In this document: positions 9,652 through 18,632 of the stretch, in pieces
Position numbering within the stretch: the first letter of the stretch is position 1
Layout: every line of letters starts with the position of its first letter
NCBI GenBank assembly: GCA_963837755.1
Contig: CAWIOP010000004.1
Coordinates: forward strand, 186,001-250,000
DNA: 64,000 bases
Direction of reading: 5' to 3'
Source of the DNA: JADGHX01 sp963837755
Lineage (GTDB): Bacteria > Pseudomonadota > Gammaproteobacteria > Steroidobacterales > Steroidobacteraceae
Translations under genes and position numbers: made by a program
Notes under the pieces: generated by a model
Seen by the model: only the letters and a program-made list of their open reading frames with translations
Database searches by the model: none
Told to the model about the DNA's origin: nothing

Positions 9652-10587
9652 ATGAATCGTCTATCGCGAAGGGGTTTTTTGCAGGGCGGCCTTCAGGTGC
9701 TCGGCGCCGCATCGTTGGCTGGGGCGGTGGTGCCGGCCCACGCCGCTCGCGCTCCGCGCATCGCCGCCACCGAGCTTTCTCCCAATGGAGTAGGAAGTCT
9801 CACACTGCTGGACGGCGCCGGCTGCAACGTCGTCGCAATGCGCGGTGCTGAAGGCTCACTCCTGATCGATGGCGGCCTCGCGGCGAATTCGAACGCGCTG
9901 CTGAAGGCTGCCGCCGCCGCCACGGGCAATCGTCGCGTCAACACGCTCATCAATACACACTGGCATCCGGCGCAGACCGGCTCCAACGAGCGCGTCGGCC
10001 GCGATGGCGGCGTGATCATTGCGCACGAGAAGGCGCGGCTGTATCTGGGCCGCGCTGCCACGTCCGTCGACTACGAAGGCACGTATGGGCCGCTGCCCGA
10101 GAAGGCGCGGCCGACGAAGACGACTCGCGACAAGGGCTCGCTCGAGTTCGCCGGTCAGCACATCGACTACGGCTACCTGCCGGCGGCGCACACCGATGGC
10201 GACCTCTACGTTCACTTCCCCGAACGCAATCTGCTGGTGGCGGGCGGGCCCGTGTGCGCCGAGCGCTGGCCCATCCTCGACATCCGCAATGGCGGGTGGA
10301 TTGGGGGACTGGTGCGAGCCCACGAAACGCTCGCGGGGCTCGTCAAACCCGACACGCGCATCGTGCCTGCGAACGGGCGGATGCTGACGGGGGCGGACAT
10401 TGCGCGTCACCGTGACATGTATCAGCAGCTTTTCAGGCAGTTGTTCGTTTATCTGAACAAGGGGTTCGGGCCGACCGACGTGGTCGCCGCGCGGCCGCTC
10501 AAAGAGCATGAGGCGGAGCTAGGTGACCCTGCCGCGTTCCTGCACGGCGCGTACCGGAGCATCTTCCTCGCCTACGTGCCGGACTGA
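9652..10587 (+). CDS. Tat-exported MBL-fold hydrolase (cassette 1)
   Basis: The 311-residue intact frame starts with a twin-arginine signal (NRLSRRGFLQGGLQVLGAAS). LLIDGG, NTHWHPAQTGSN and AAHTDGDLYV identify the metallo-beta-lactamase fold. The canonical HxHxDH metal motif is altered: H103 and H105 are kept, but the Asp and third His positions are A107 and Q108. The start at 9652 is chosen over an upstream frame extension because it opens the Tat signal. Copy 2 at 40.8-41.7 kb has a related change. The protein is a presumed periplasmic hydrolase with a non-standard metal centre, whose substrate is unknown. Confidence 0.88.
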   Translation: MNRLSRRGFLQGGLQVLGAASLAGAVVPAHAARAPRIAATELSPNGVGSLTLLDGAGCNVVAMRGAEGSLLIDGGLAANSNALLKAAAAATGNRRVNTLINTHWHPAQTGSNERVGRDGGVIIAHEKARLYLGRAATSVDYEGTYGPLPEKARPTKTTRDKGSLEFAGQHIDYGYLPAAHTDGDLYVHFPERNLLVAGGPVCAERWPILDIRNGGWIGGLVRAHETLAGLVKPDTRIVPANGRMLTGADIARHRDMYQQLFRQLFVYLNKGFGPTDVVAARPLKEHEAELGDPAAFLHGAYRSIFLAYVPD

Positions 10588-10832
10588 TTCGTCGGTTCCG
10601 GCCGACGGGCGAGGCCGCGATCCGCGACCTCAACCACTCGCACTTCATTCACTGCGAGTGCCGCCTTCAGGCGCGCAGTGACACCGAACCGGTGTCAGGC
10701 GACGCCTCGGACGGCGCAAATCTTTGAATCTCAAGATCTTCGCGATCGTCCGGAGCGGGGGTGATTCGACTGGACCACGCCGCGTCATGCCTCGACGAAG
10801 AGCTGTCGCAGCACGGAGACATTGTGTGTAAG

Positions 10833-10867
10833 CGCCATATATGTGCAGAATCGGCACATATATGGCG
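10833..10867. promoter_or_regulatory. Perfect 14-bp inverted repeat over the DUF6502 start
   Basis: The arms CGCCATATATGTGC (10833-10846) and GCACATATATGGCG (10854-10867) are perfect complements around a 7-base spacer. The right arm contains the likely start codon (10862). The repeat could be an autoregulatory operator, or an RNA hairpin that hides the start. Confidence 0.6.
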
Positions 10868-11692
10868 ATTCAGCTCAAGTCAGTCACCCTTGCTGCGGCA
10901 CGCACGCTGCTCCGGCCGCTCGTGGGCCTGCTGATCAAGAGCGGCGTTTCCTGGAAAGAATTTGCGGACGTCGCCAAGACGTCCTTCGTCGAGGTCGCGA
11001 GCAACGAATTCGGCATTCGAGGTCGCAAGACCAACGTTGCGCGTGTCGCCATCCTCACGGGAATTCATCGTCGCGAAGTGACGCGACAGCGCGAGTTGCT
11101 CGAGCAGTCGCAGTTGCCCGAGCCGACTTATCTCAATTCCGCGCAGCGCGTCTTGTCGGGCTGGCATCAGGACCCTGACTACGTTGACACCGCAGGAGTC
11201 GCACGCGAGTTGCCGGTGGCCGGACCGGCGCCGTCTCTTGCGGATCTTTGCGATCGCTATGCCGGCGACATGCCCGCCACCGCGTTGCTCAAGGAACTGC
11301 GCGCGGTAGGCAACGTAATAATCTTGCCGAGCGGTTTGGCACGCGCTCAATCGCGTGTGTACATCCCGCATCAGCTCGACCCTGCGAAAGTGCTCCGCGC
11401 CGGCAGCGTGCTGTCCGACCTGGGCCGGACAGTGGTGCACGACCTCGCGCGCGGCGCGCGCGAACCCCTCCGGTTCGAGCGCCGTGCCGAAAACGACCGT
11501 ATCGATCCAAAGCACCTTGCAGCCTTCCGGGCAATGCTCGAGCAGGAAGGGCAGGCAATGCTCGAACGCGTCGACGATTGGCTCACGAAACACGAAACAA
11601 AAGCCGAAGAGTCGGCGGCAAAGCCGCTGCTGCGACTCGGCGTTGGCATTTACCACATTCAGAACGATACGTACCGAGGGACCAGGCCATGA
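10862..11692 (+). CDS. DUF6502 family protein
   Basis: The protein starts MAIQLKSVTLAAARTLLRPL and has the pattern LLIKSGVSWKEFADVAKTSF, characteristic of DUF6502. This N-terminal region may fold as a helix-turn-helix; it is followed by RVAILTGIHRREVTR. About 276 residues, intact. I chose the ATG at 10862 over 10841 because the family homology begins there. The stop overlaps the start of the DUF5666 gene (ATGA), so the two are probably translated together. The role is unknown. A regulatory function is plausible, given the predicted helix-turn-helix and the palindrome at its start. Confidence 0.8.
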   Translation: MAIQLKSVTLAAARTLLRPLVGLLIKSGVSWKEFADVAKTSFVEVASNEFGIRGRKTNVARVAILTGIHRREVTRQRELLEQSQLPEPTYLNSAQRVLSGWHQDPDYVDTAGVARELPVAGPAPSLADLCDRYAGDMPATALLKELRAVGNVIILPSGLARAQSRVYIPHQLDPAKVLRAGSVLSDLGRTVVHDLARGAREPLRFERRAENDRIDPKHLAAFRAMLEQEGQAMLERVDDWLTKHETKAEESAAKPLLRLGVGIYHIQNDTYRGTRP

Positions 11693-13152
11693 AGAGCGAA
11701 ATCCAGAATGTCGTCGTGCGACATCTGCGCGGTGTTGTCATCGCGATGGTGTTGCTAGTTGCATCTTGCGGCGGCGGAACAGGTGATTCGCCGTCCGGGC
11801 CGTCAGTCGGTGGGATCAACGGAGGCGGATTCGCGCGTGGCGCGATTACTGGCTTCGGGAGCATCTTCGTAGATGGTGCGTCGAGTTCTCGACCTCGGGC
11901 GCATCGATTCGTATTGAAGGCTCCACAGCCACGGAATCACAGCTCAAGGTCGGCCAGGTCGTCCTCGTACAGGGCACGATCAGCGATGATGGCCGAAGCG
12001 GCACGGCGCGCACGGTCAGTTTCGACGACAACGTCGAAGGGCCGATCCAGTCCGTGGATGTACAGGCCAACACGTTCGTCGTGCTCGGACAGACGGTTCG
12101 TGTCACTGGCACGACGGTGTTCGATGGCGGGGTCTCTCCGGCGGACATCACCGGCCTCTCGCCGGGCGTCAGCGTCGAGGTCAGCGGGTTCGTGGATTCC
12201 ACGGGTGTCATCGTTGCGACCCGCGTTGAAGGCAAGGCTGCCGCCGGCGAGCTCGAGGTCTCGGGCGCGCTGTCGGGTCTCGATACTGTCGCCCGGCGCT
12301 TCACGATCAACGCGCTCACCATCGACTACGCGACCGCGACAGTCAGCGGCGGAACGCTCGCGAACGGAGCCTGCGTGGAGGTCAAGAGCAACGCGCCGAC
12401 CGGCAATACGTTCGTTGCGACGCGAGTCGAAGTGAAGTCCTGTGGACTGGCTGCAGCGGCCAACGATCGCGGTCAGATCGAAGGCATCATCACGCGGTTC
12501 GTGTCGGCGGCCGACTTTGACGTCAACGGCCAGCGTGTGACGACCACCGCGTCCACGACCTACGTCAACGGCATGGCGAGTGCCTCCGCGAGCGACCTGC
12601 GGCTCGATCTCAAGGTCGAGGTCGAGGGGACGTTCAATGCCGCCGGAACGCTGCAGGCAAGCAAGGTCGAGATCAAGCCGGAGAGCAGCTCGCGGCTCCT
12701 CGGCACCGTGGACGCTCTGAATGCCGGCGCGAACACCCTGTCGATGTACGGAATAGACGTTGCGATCAACGCGTCGACGCGTATGGAAGACGAGTCCAGC
12801 GCTCGCATCTCGCCGCTGCGATTCCCGGATTCTGCGCACCGGCGACTATCTCGAAGTGCGCGGCTTCAAGGGGGCTGCCGCAAACTCGATCGTCGCCGTT
12901 CTCGTGGAGCGCGGCGACCTGGATGCGCGGCGCGAGCTGCAGGGCCGCGTGACCGCCGTTGCGCGACCGAATCTGACGATTCTCGAAGTCAGCATCACGA
13001 CCAGCGGCGGCACGCAGTTCCGCAATGTCGATGATTCGCCCATGACGGCGGACGAGTTCTTCGCCGCGATCGGCGATCAATTCGTGAAAGTGCGGGGGAC
13101 GTGGAACGGCGTCGCTTTTGCGGCCGACGAAGCGCAGCTCGAGACTCCATGA
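11689..13152 (+). CDS. DUF5666 lipoprotein, frameshifted
   Basis: The N-terminus has a lipoprotein signal (VIAMVLLVASC) followed by a Gly/Ser-rich stretch and GAITGFGSIFVDG, the standard opening of DUF5666 proteins. Repeated beta-rich DUF5666 units follow, each with the pattern SVEVSGFVDSTGVIVATRVE. The frame breaks near 11.88-11.90 kb and again near 12.82-12.83 kb. The family pattern continues across both breaks, to SGGTQFRNVDD and the stop at 13152. It is probably anchored in the outer or inner membrane facing the periplasm. It forms a two-gene operon with the DUF6502 gene. Confidence 0.8.
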
Positions 13153-13211
13153 TGAGGCACGACATGCACTCGAGTGGGCCGATGCACGCAAGATTCTCGA
13201 GCTCATGAGGT

Positions 13212-13376
13212 TCAATCGAGCGCGCGCACGACTCGCAGCGAGGTGCGGCTGTCCCGTTCGTCAGGCATGAACATCGTTCGATGCGCGACACGGAGGTACT
13301 CGCCTTCGGTGCCCCAGCCGCATATTCCCACTCGGCTTCCGTCGGCAGTCGATAGCGTGCACCCGTTTCCTTCGAC
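13212..13376 (-). pseudogene. Relic of a formylglycine-generating-enzyme (FGE/SUMF1) family gene
   Basis: Read on the minus strand, KETGARYRLPTEAEWEYAAG is the hallmark of FGE-sulfatase domains. It is followed, in another frame, by the family's typical ending RTMFMPDERDSRTSLRVVRA. About 100 or more residues that normally separate these blocks are missing, as is the whole N-terminus. The relic abuts the 3' end of the next minus-strand gene (stop at 13385). Confidence 0.7.
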
Positions 13377-13384
13377 CGGTGCTT

Positions 13385-14371
13385 CTATTTTTCCCACCCA
13401 GTCGGAGAGTTGTAGGTCGTTGAAAGCCCCACCGCCTCGATCTCGTGAATCTGCCCGCCCCAGATCTTGAAGATGTGCGCGGCCGGCATGTCGAAGGCCC
13501 GCTGGTTCGGCATCTTGCGCACCTCCTGGCCAGGCACGCCGTACACGCGGAACTCCTTCTTCGTCATTGGATGGCGGAAATGCGAGAACCCGATCGCAAC
13601 GCCGTTCTCTTCGTCGGCGATCCACACGCGGCGGTTGTCGATGGTGTCGATGTACTCGAACGTGTTCGAGTCCAGCTGCTTGGCGCAGCCGAGCGCTCCG
13701 GCCAGGCCGAAACCCTGTGACGGGTCTGCCGGCACCGGGTTGCGCACGGTCTGCATGCCGTTCTCATAGCGCACGCAGTCATCCGCGAACGGCGCGAGCG
13801 AGCCGTTGTTGTTGTCGAGAGCGTCGTAGTAGGAAGCGGCGATGTGCAGTAGCCGGCCGCGGGCGTCGCGGTATGGCTCCGCCACGCTGGTGACCAGCTG
13901 TAGGCGCGGCGTCTTCAGGCGCACGAGGTTTGCCTCTCGCACGGCCGCCACGATGTGCTCGGCTTCGGCGATCTTGCCTCCGACGACCTTGAGGCGCACT
14001 CCGATCTCAACCGGTTTGCCCTCCGCCTCCATCACACCGATGAAACCCACCTGCTGCGCGACAGGGTCTGGCACATAGATCTTGAACGTGGTTGGGGCCG
14101 CGGAGGCCGTTTTCCACAGCCCTTCGCCGGGCTTGAGGCGCTTTACGTTCTCGACGAACTTGATGCCGCCGGCCAGCGGCGCCTTGGACGGGTCATGCGC
14201 CACGACGGCGGCCAGATACGTGTCGGCTAGCGCCGTGAGGCAAGCGCGGTCGCAGGGCTTGTCGGGCTCGGGCTTGGCTCCTTGCCTGGCTACCGACGCG
14301 GCGTGGCCGACTCCTGACAGTGACGCGAAGAAGGCAAATGCGGCGAGGCCCGCAACGGCGCGCTAGTTCAT
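13385..14371 (-). CDS. Exported DUF8021/NTF2-like protein with a stop at codon 3
   Basis: The mature part (from about 14203 down to 13385) is intact and reads like the DUF8021-type fold: LADTYLAAVVAHDPSKAPLA, VENVKRLKPGEGLW, then a C-terminal AHIFKIWGGQIHEIEAVG as in NTF2/SnoaL-like proteins. An in-frame signal peptide (AVAGLAAFAFFASLSGVGHA) precedes it. The natural ATG at 14371, behind an AGGGGG ribosome binding site, is followed by AAC and TAG, so the third codon is a stop (14363-14365). Either the gene is inactivated or a base is wrong. A GTG at 14203 is the only later start, and it would lose export. Confidence 0.7.
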
Positions 14372-14596
14372 GCTGATTCCCCCTACTGATTCCGGCGGCG
14401 GCCGGTTCTAACTTTTCACGCAGCTTAGATGCCGGGCGCGCGCACTACGACGCGCGCAAGGAAGACTGTCCGGTGGGCGGAGGCGTCGCGTCTCGGTGGT
14501 CGGTTGGGAATGACGTGCAACGGGCGCGACGCTCAGGCCTCGCTCTTGTGCATTTCTGAACGCGGCGTGTTGATCGTTTCGCCGGAAAGCGCAGTG

Positions 14597-15172
14597 TCAG
14601 ATCCATTGAAACACTTTCGCCAGCTGGCCTGCGGTTAATGCGGCCAGAACCCCCAAGACCCAGAGTATCGCTTTCTGCATGCCTTTGAGATCTGCGACGC
14701 TTTCGTTCGTTCTGGCGAGATTTGCATTGGTCACGTCGAGCTTGTCGCGGAGCATCTCGAGTTTGCCGTCGGTCGCAGCCTGGCTCGCGTCCATCCTGTC
14801 GCGTAGTGCGTCGAGCTTGCCGTCCGTCGTCGCCTGGCTCGCGTCCATCTTGTCGCGTAGTGCGTCGAGCTTGCCGTCCGTCGTCGCCTGGTTCGCGTCC
14901 ATCCTGTCACGCGCATCGTCGAACCTACCGTTCGCCGCCGTATGGTTGGCGTCGATCTTGGCCAGCAGCGCTGCGTGACCGGCATCGATCTTCTGCAGCA
15001 ACGTGTCGTGAATGCCGTCCATTCGATCGCGCAGGTCGCGAACGTCGGACTTCACTTCCGCCATATCGGCGCAGGGGTGCCTGATATCCGATTCGAGCAT
15101 CGCAGTCGGGCTCATGTCTGCCTCATCATTCTCGACAATCAGCGCGTTCGTCGCTCTACGCATGATGTTCAC
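14597..15172 (-). CDS. Coiled-coil protein with C-terminal membrane anchor
   Basis: The 191-residue product has a long central coiled coil made of an 18-residue repeat (DALRDKMDASQATTDGKL and variants) preceded by diverged copies. It ends with a hydrophobic helix (AILWVLGVLAALTAG) and a short tail. The exact start is uncertain: ATGs at 15172, 15163 and 15115 are in frame. Homologues are usually annotated as hypothetical. A role as a membrane-tethered spacer or fibre-like protein is a guess. Confidence 0.65.
   Translation of the reverse strand: MNIMRRATNALIVENDEADMSPTAMLESDIRHPCADMAEVKSDVRDLRDRMDGIHDTLLQKIDAGHAALLAKIDANHTAANGRFDDARDRMDANQATTDGKLDALRDKMDASQATTDGKLDALRDRMDASQAATDGKLEMLRDKLDVTNANLARTNESVADLKGMQKAILWVLGVLAALTAGQLAKVFQWI
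14758..14919. repeat. Three 54-bp tandem repeats inside the coiled-coil gene
   Basis: Units begin at 14758, 14812 and 14866, exactly 54 bp apart. The second and third are nearly identical; the first has diverged. Each encodes one 18-residue coiled-coil unit, so copy-number change keeps the frame. Confidence 0.85.
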
Positions 15173-15390
15173 CGGAACGGTTTGACGTGGATCCTTACGT
15201 CGCGGGGAGATTTTATTCGCGTTGTTTGCCGTTCGCCTCGTTCATTTGTGACGTGCGCGTGTGCGCGCCGCGAACATCACGTTCGTACGAACGCAGGCAT
15301 TGATTGAGCAAGTAATTGCTCAAGCTCGAAGAGCAAGCGTCTTGTCAGGCGTGGCGCAAGATGGCAGAGCCTCGCCATTCATGCGCATGA

Positions 15391-15851
15391 GCTCAGGGCA
15401 AGACAGCCTGCGCCACGCATTCGCCGTGTGGTTGGACAGAGTTATACTCGCGCGGCTTCCGGGCGGGCGTGTGAGCACGATAGACGACTTGTGGGAGAAG
15501 CAAACCATGTTGGCTGAACGATTCGATGAGTGGGAGGAAGAGCTTCGGCAGGAGGGCCGGCAGGAGGGCCGGCAGGCGGGTCGGCAGGAAGGCGAGGCGA
15601 TGTTACTCATCCGCCAGTTGCAGAAGCGTTTCGGTGAGTTGCCGGACTCGGTGCGCGCCCATCTGCGCAACGCACAGCCGGATCAGCTCGAGCATTGGGC
15701 TGAGCGGTTGCTCGACGTGGCGAGCCTGAACGATCTGTTCAACGACGAATGGGGCGCCGTTCCCGAAGGGGAGCTGGTCAACCGGCATAGTTCCGACCTC
15801 AGGGAGGCCAACGCAACAACGCGCAGCGGAATCTGCCGCGGGATCGGCTAG
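15391..15851 (+). pseudogene. 5'-truncated Rpn/DUF4351 family (PD-(D/E)XK transposase-like) gene
   Basis: The frame from about 15391 reads QDSLRHAFAVWLDRVILARL, then an EGRQEGRQAGRQEGE linker, then LQKRFGELPDSVRAHL and LEHWAERLLDVASLNDLF. This is the C-terminal half (linker plus DUF4351) of Rpn-type recombination-promoting nucleases. The N-terminal nuclease domain is missing. The frame runs upstream to 15261 through unrelated sequence, so expression of a full enzyme is excluded. The C-terminal tail after NDE may also be displaced. Confidence 0.7.
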
Positions 15852-15898
15852 GCTTCCTCGGAAGCCAGGAAACGAAGACTTCGACACACGAGGTCCGC

Positions 15899-17124
15899 AT
15901 GAAATTGACCCGCCACGTCCTCTTAGCAGCGGCGCTCCTGTTCTGCGCGGGCATCGCGTCCGCGCAACAGAACGTTCCCTTCGCCAATGGCGTCCCCGTG
16001 GCGCCCATCGGCCTCGGCGACCAGCCGCTGACGCGAAGGCCCCTTCGTGTATCGCACGGCCGAACAGCAGGACGTGCGCGTCAGCGTCGTCGCGCGTGGC
16101 CTCGAGTATCCGTACAGCCTGGCGTTCCTGCCTGGCGGAGAACTGCTGGTCACCGAGCGCCCGGGCCGGTTGCGGATCATCCGCAACGGCGTGCTCGATC
16201 CGCGGCCGATCGCCGGCGGACCGGCATCGCGATTTGCGGGCAAGTCCGGTGCGATCGGCGCGGTCCACGGGTACATGAGCCTCGTCGTGCATCCCCGCTT
16301 CGCCGAGAACCACTGGATCTACTTCAGCTACACCAAGCCGCTCGACGACAAGCGCGCCACCGTTGCCGTGGCACGCGCCCGCCTCGAAGGCGGCACGATG
16401 CGCGACGTGCGCGACGTCTTCGTGGGTGACAATTTGCGCGGGGCCGCCAGCCTCGCCATGACGCCGGACGGCATGCTGTGGATCGCCACCGGCGGCGAGG
16501 GTGCACAGGATCCGAAGTCCCTCACCGGCAAGGTACTGCGGCTGAGGGACGACGGCAGCGTGCCTCCGGACAACCCATTCGTCGGGCGGGAAGACTACCG
16601 CCCGGAAATCTACACGCTCGGGCACCGCGCCGCGCTGGGGCTTGCCGTGCATCCGGCGACCCACGAAGTGTGGCTCAGCGAGATGGGCCCCAACGGCGGC
16701 GACGAAATCAACATCCTCAAGCCCGGCCGCAACTACGGCTGGCCGCTGGTGAGCCTGGGACGCACCTACCCCGGTCCGTGGCAGGCCAAGGCGAACCAGC
16801 CGACTCACGAAGGCTTCGAGCCGCCCGTGGTGTACTGGATGCCCGCCGATTTCGGTCGCCGGCCTCACCTTCTACACGGGCGACAAGCTGCCCAAGTGGA
16901 AGGGCGACCTGTTCGTGGGCGGCCTGCGCACCGGCGAGGTCCCCGGCACCGGCCACCTGGATCGCGTTCTGTTCAACGACAAGATGGAAGAGCTGCGCCG
17001 CGAGTCGCTGCTGGTCGATCTGCACCAGCGCATCCGCGACGTGAAACAGGGGCCGGATGGCTTGCTGTACGTGGCGACCGATGAGCCACAGGGCGCCATC
17101 CTGCGTATCGAACCCGCGCGATAA
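15899..17124 (+). CDS. PQQ-dependent soluble sugar (aldose) dehydrogenase, frameshifted
   Basis: A signal peptide (MKLTRHVLLAAALLFCAGIASA) leads into a six-bladed beta-propeller of the GSDH/YliI (Asd) family: LEYPYSLAFLPGGELLVTER, GYMSLVVHPRFAENHWIYFS, SLAMTPDGMLWIATGG, GHRAALGLAVHP, LSEMGPNGGDEINILKPGRN and VKQGPDGLLYVATDE. The frame breaks near 16035 and 16855, with the family sequence resuming each time, so these look like base errors. The enzyme would oxidise aldose sugars in the periplasm using PQQ. No PQQ synthesis genes are in the window. Confidence 0.85.
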
Positions 17125-17249
17125 CAGTCACCGCAGGGGCGTGCGCGATGGTAAACCACATAGCGACCCCACTGGCTGGACTGCGCTGCCCGACTGAATT
17201 AACGTCGTGCGCCGGGGCGGCCGCCCGGAAGCAGGGGGGCTTCGTGAGC

Positions 17250-17493
17250 CATAGCGCAGGTGGGCGCGCAGACCACTTACGATCTGTGCTTCAACCGCGA
17301 CGGCATCAGCAATCCCACCTACAGCATCGACGACCCGAACGGCATGTGCAGCCGAATCGTGCGTAGCGACGTGACCGGGGATCGGCTCCGAGTGAGCTCG
17401 TCTTACGCGAACCTCGGCACTCTGGAAACTTCCGGTGTGGACGTGCAGGCGAGCAGGAGACGCTACTACGCGGCGGTGAAGCTCGGTTTCTGA
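17250..17493 (+). pseudogene. C-terminal relic of a TonB-dependent receptor
   Basis: The text AQTTYDLCFNRDGISNPTYS, then NGMCSRIVRSD, YANLGTLETSGVDVQ and finally RRYYAAVKLGF, matches the last extracellular loops and the terminal strand of large TonB-dependent receptors. The stretch between GVDVQ and RRYY, normally 100 or more residues, is gone, and so is the rest of the receptor upstream. Confidence 0.65.
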
Positions 17494-17538
17494 TCGCCCA
17501 TCCTCACTCTGCCATCCCAAAGCTATAGGGGAACCCGG

Positions 17539-18105
17539 ATGCTGACGACCTCGAATGGTTCCAGGCTCGCTTGTGCAATCCTCGTTGGTCTCACCGTAGG
17601 CGTATGCGCAACGACCACTTCGAAGGCGCAGGGAGCGTCCGCCACCAGCGCGCCAACGGCTGCCGATGAAATTGCGGCGCTCAAAGCCGAGAACGAGCGG
17701 CTGAAGGGGCTCGTCCCCAGCCAGTCTCACGCGATGATGGATGTCGCGTACCATTTCACGAACCTGTGGTTTGCCGCAGAGCACGGGAACTGGCCGCTTG
17801 CGCAGTTCTATTTCAACGAAGCGCGCAGCCACATCCGGTGGGCCATTCGCATCGTTCCCGTGCGCCGCACGGCCTCCGGGGAGGTCAACCTGGAAGAGAT
17901 CTTCTCGGCTTTCGACAGCTCCCTTCTGGCTGCGCTTCAGAAGGAAATTGCCGCGCAGGACCGCAAGGGATTCAAAGTGGCATATCGAGGCGCCCTGGGT
18001 GGCTGCAACGGCTGCCACGCTGCGTCGGACAAACCCTTCCTTCGCGTGAAGGTTCCGAAGCAGCAAGAGGTTCGCATCGTCGACTTCACCCCTCAAGGGA
18101 AATGA
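17539..18105 (+). CDS. Small exported mono-haem cytochrome c-like protein
   Basis: The 188-residue intact protein has a signal peptide and a short coiled-coil start (EIAALKAENERLKGL). A helical domain (MMDVAYHFTNLWFAAEHGNW) follows, with a single haem site CNGCH at C156, C159 and H160 near the C-terminus. This resembles small periplasmic cytochrome-like proteins of unknown partner. An electron-transfer link to the neighbouring PQQ dehydrogenase is possible but not shown. An AGGGGAA ribosome binding site supports the start. Confidence 0.75.
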   Translation: MLTTSNGSRLACAILVGLTVGVCATTTSKAQGASATSAPTAADEIAALKAENERLKGLVPSQSHAMMDVAYHFTNLWFAAEHGNWPLAQFYFNEARSHIRWAIRIVPVRRTASGEVNLEEIFSAFDSSLLAALQKEIAAQDRKGFKVAYRGALGGCNGCHAASDKPFLRVKVPKQQEVRIVDFTPQGK

Positions 18106-18174
18106 GCGGGCCGATGTTCACGAACCGCGTGGCCATCGGAGCAGCAGCGCTTTCACGATGACAGGAGAAGAAAA

Positions 18175-18423
18175 GTGCGCGCAGACGAAACCAGAGCGGC
18201 AGCCGATGCGTCTGCCGTCGCGGTCACCCTTTATTACCACCCGCTCGCGTCCTTCTGCCACAAGGTGCTCATGGCGCTGTATGAGAACGGCACGCCCTTT
18301 GCGGGCGAGATCGTAAACCTCATGGATAAAGACTCCAGCGCCCGCTTGCGCGCTCTATGGCCGCTCGGCAAGTTTCCGGTTCTCCGTGACGAGGGCCGGG
18401 ACCGCACCTTGCCGGAAACCACG
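18175..18423 (+). pseudogene. N-terminal part of a glutathione S-transferase gene, broken by an inversion
   Basis: VTLYYHPLASFCHKVLMALY and LRALWPLGKFPVLRDEG are the thioredoxin-fold N-terminal domain of a GST. The sequence is intact up to RTLPETT and then becomes unrelated in this orientation. The continuation is found in the next 209 bp on the opposite strand. Confidence 0.8.
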
Positions 18424-18632
18424 ATGCGCAGTGCCGCCCTCGCATCGGCGACGCCACGCGGATCATGCTCATCCGCCGGCCTGAGTCGATCGGCAACGAT
18501 CTTCTGCATGGGTTCCTGGACATAGAGGTCAAAGAAGCGGTCCCAGAGCCGTGCATCGAGGCGTTGATCTTCGTTCTCCGGCAGCAACCGGTGTGCGCCG
18601 GGGTAATGCAGATCGAGGTATTCAATGATGAC
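18424..18632 (-). pseudogene. Inverted middle part of the same glutathione S-transferase
   Basis: Read on the minus strand this gives VIIEYLDLHYPGAHRLLPEN and DARLWDRFFDLYVQEPMQKI, the exact GST continuation of ETT at 18423. ACCACG at 18418-18423 and CGTGGT at 18633-18638 are inverted copies that flank the segment. Flipping it restores codon phase across the left junction (GAA ACC ACG GTC ATC). The GST C-terminal domain beyond the right junction is missing. Confidence 0.8.
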
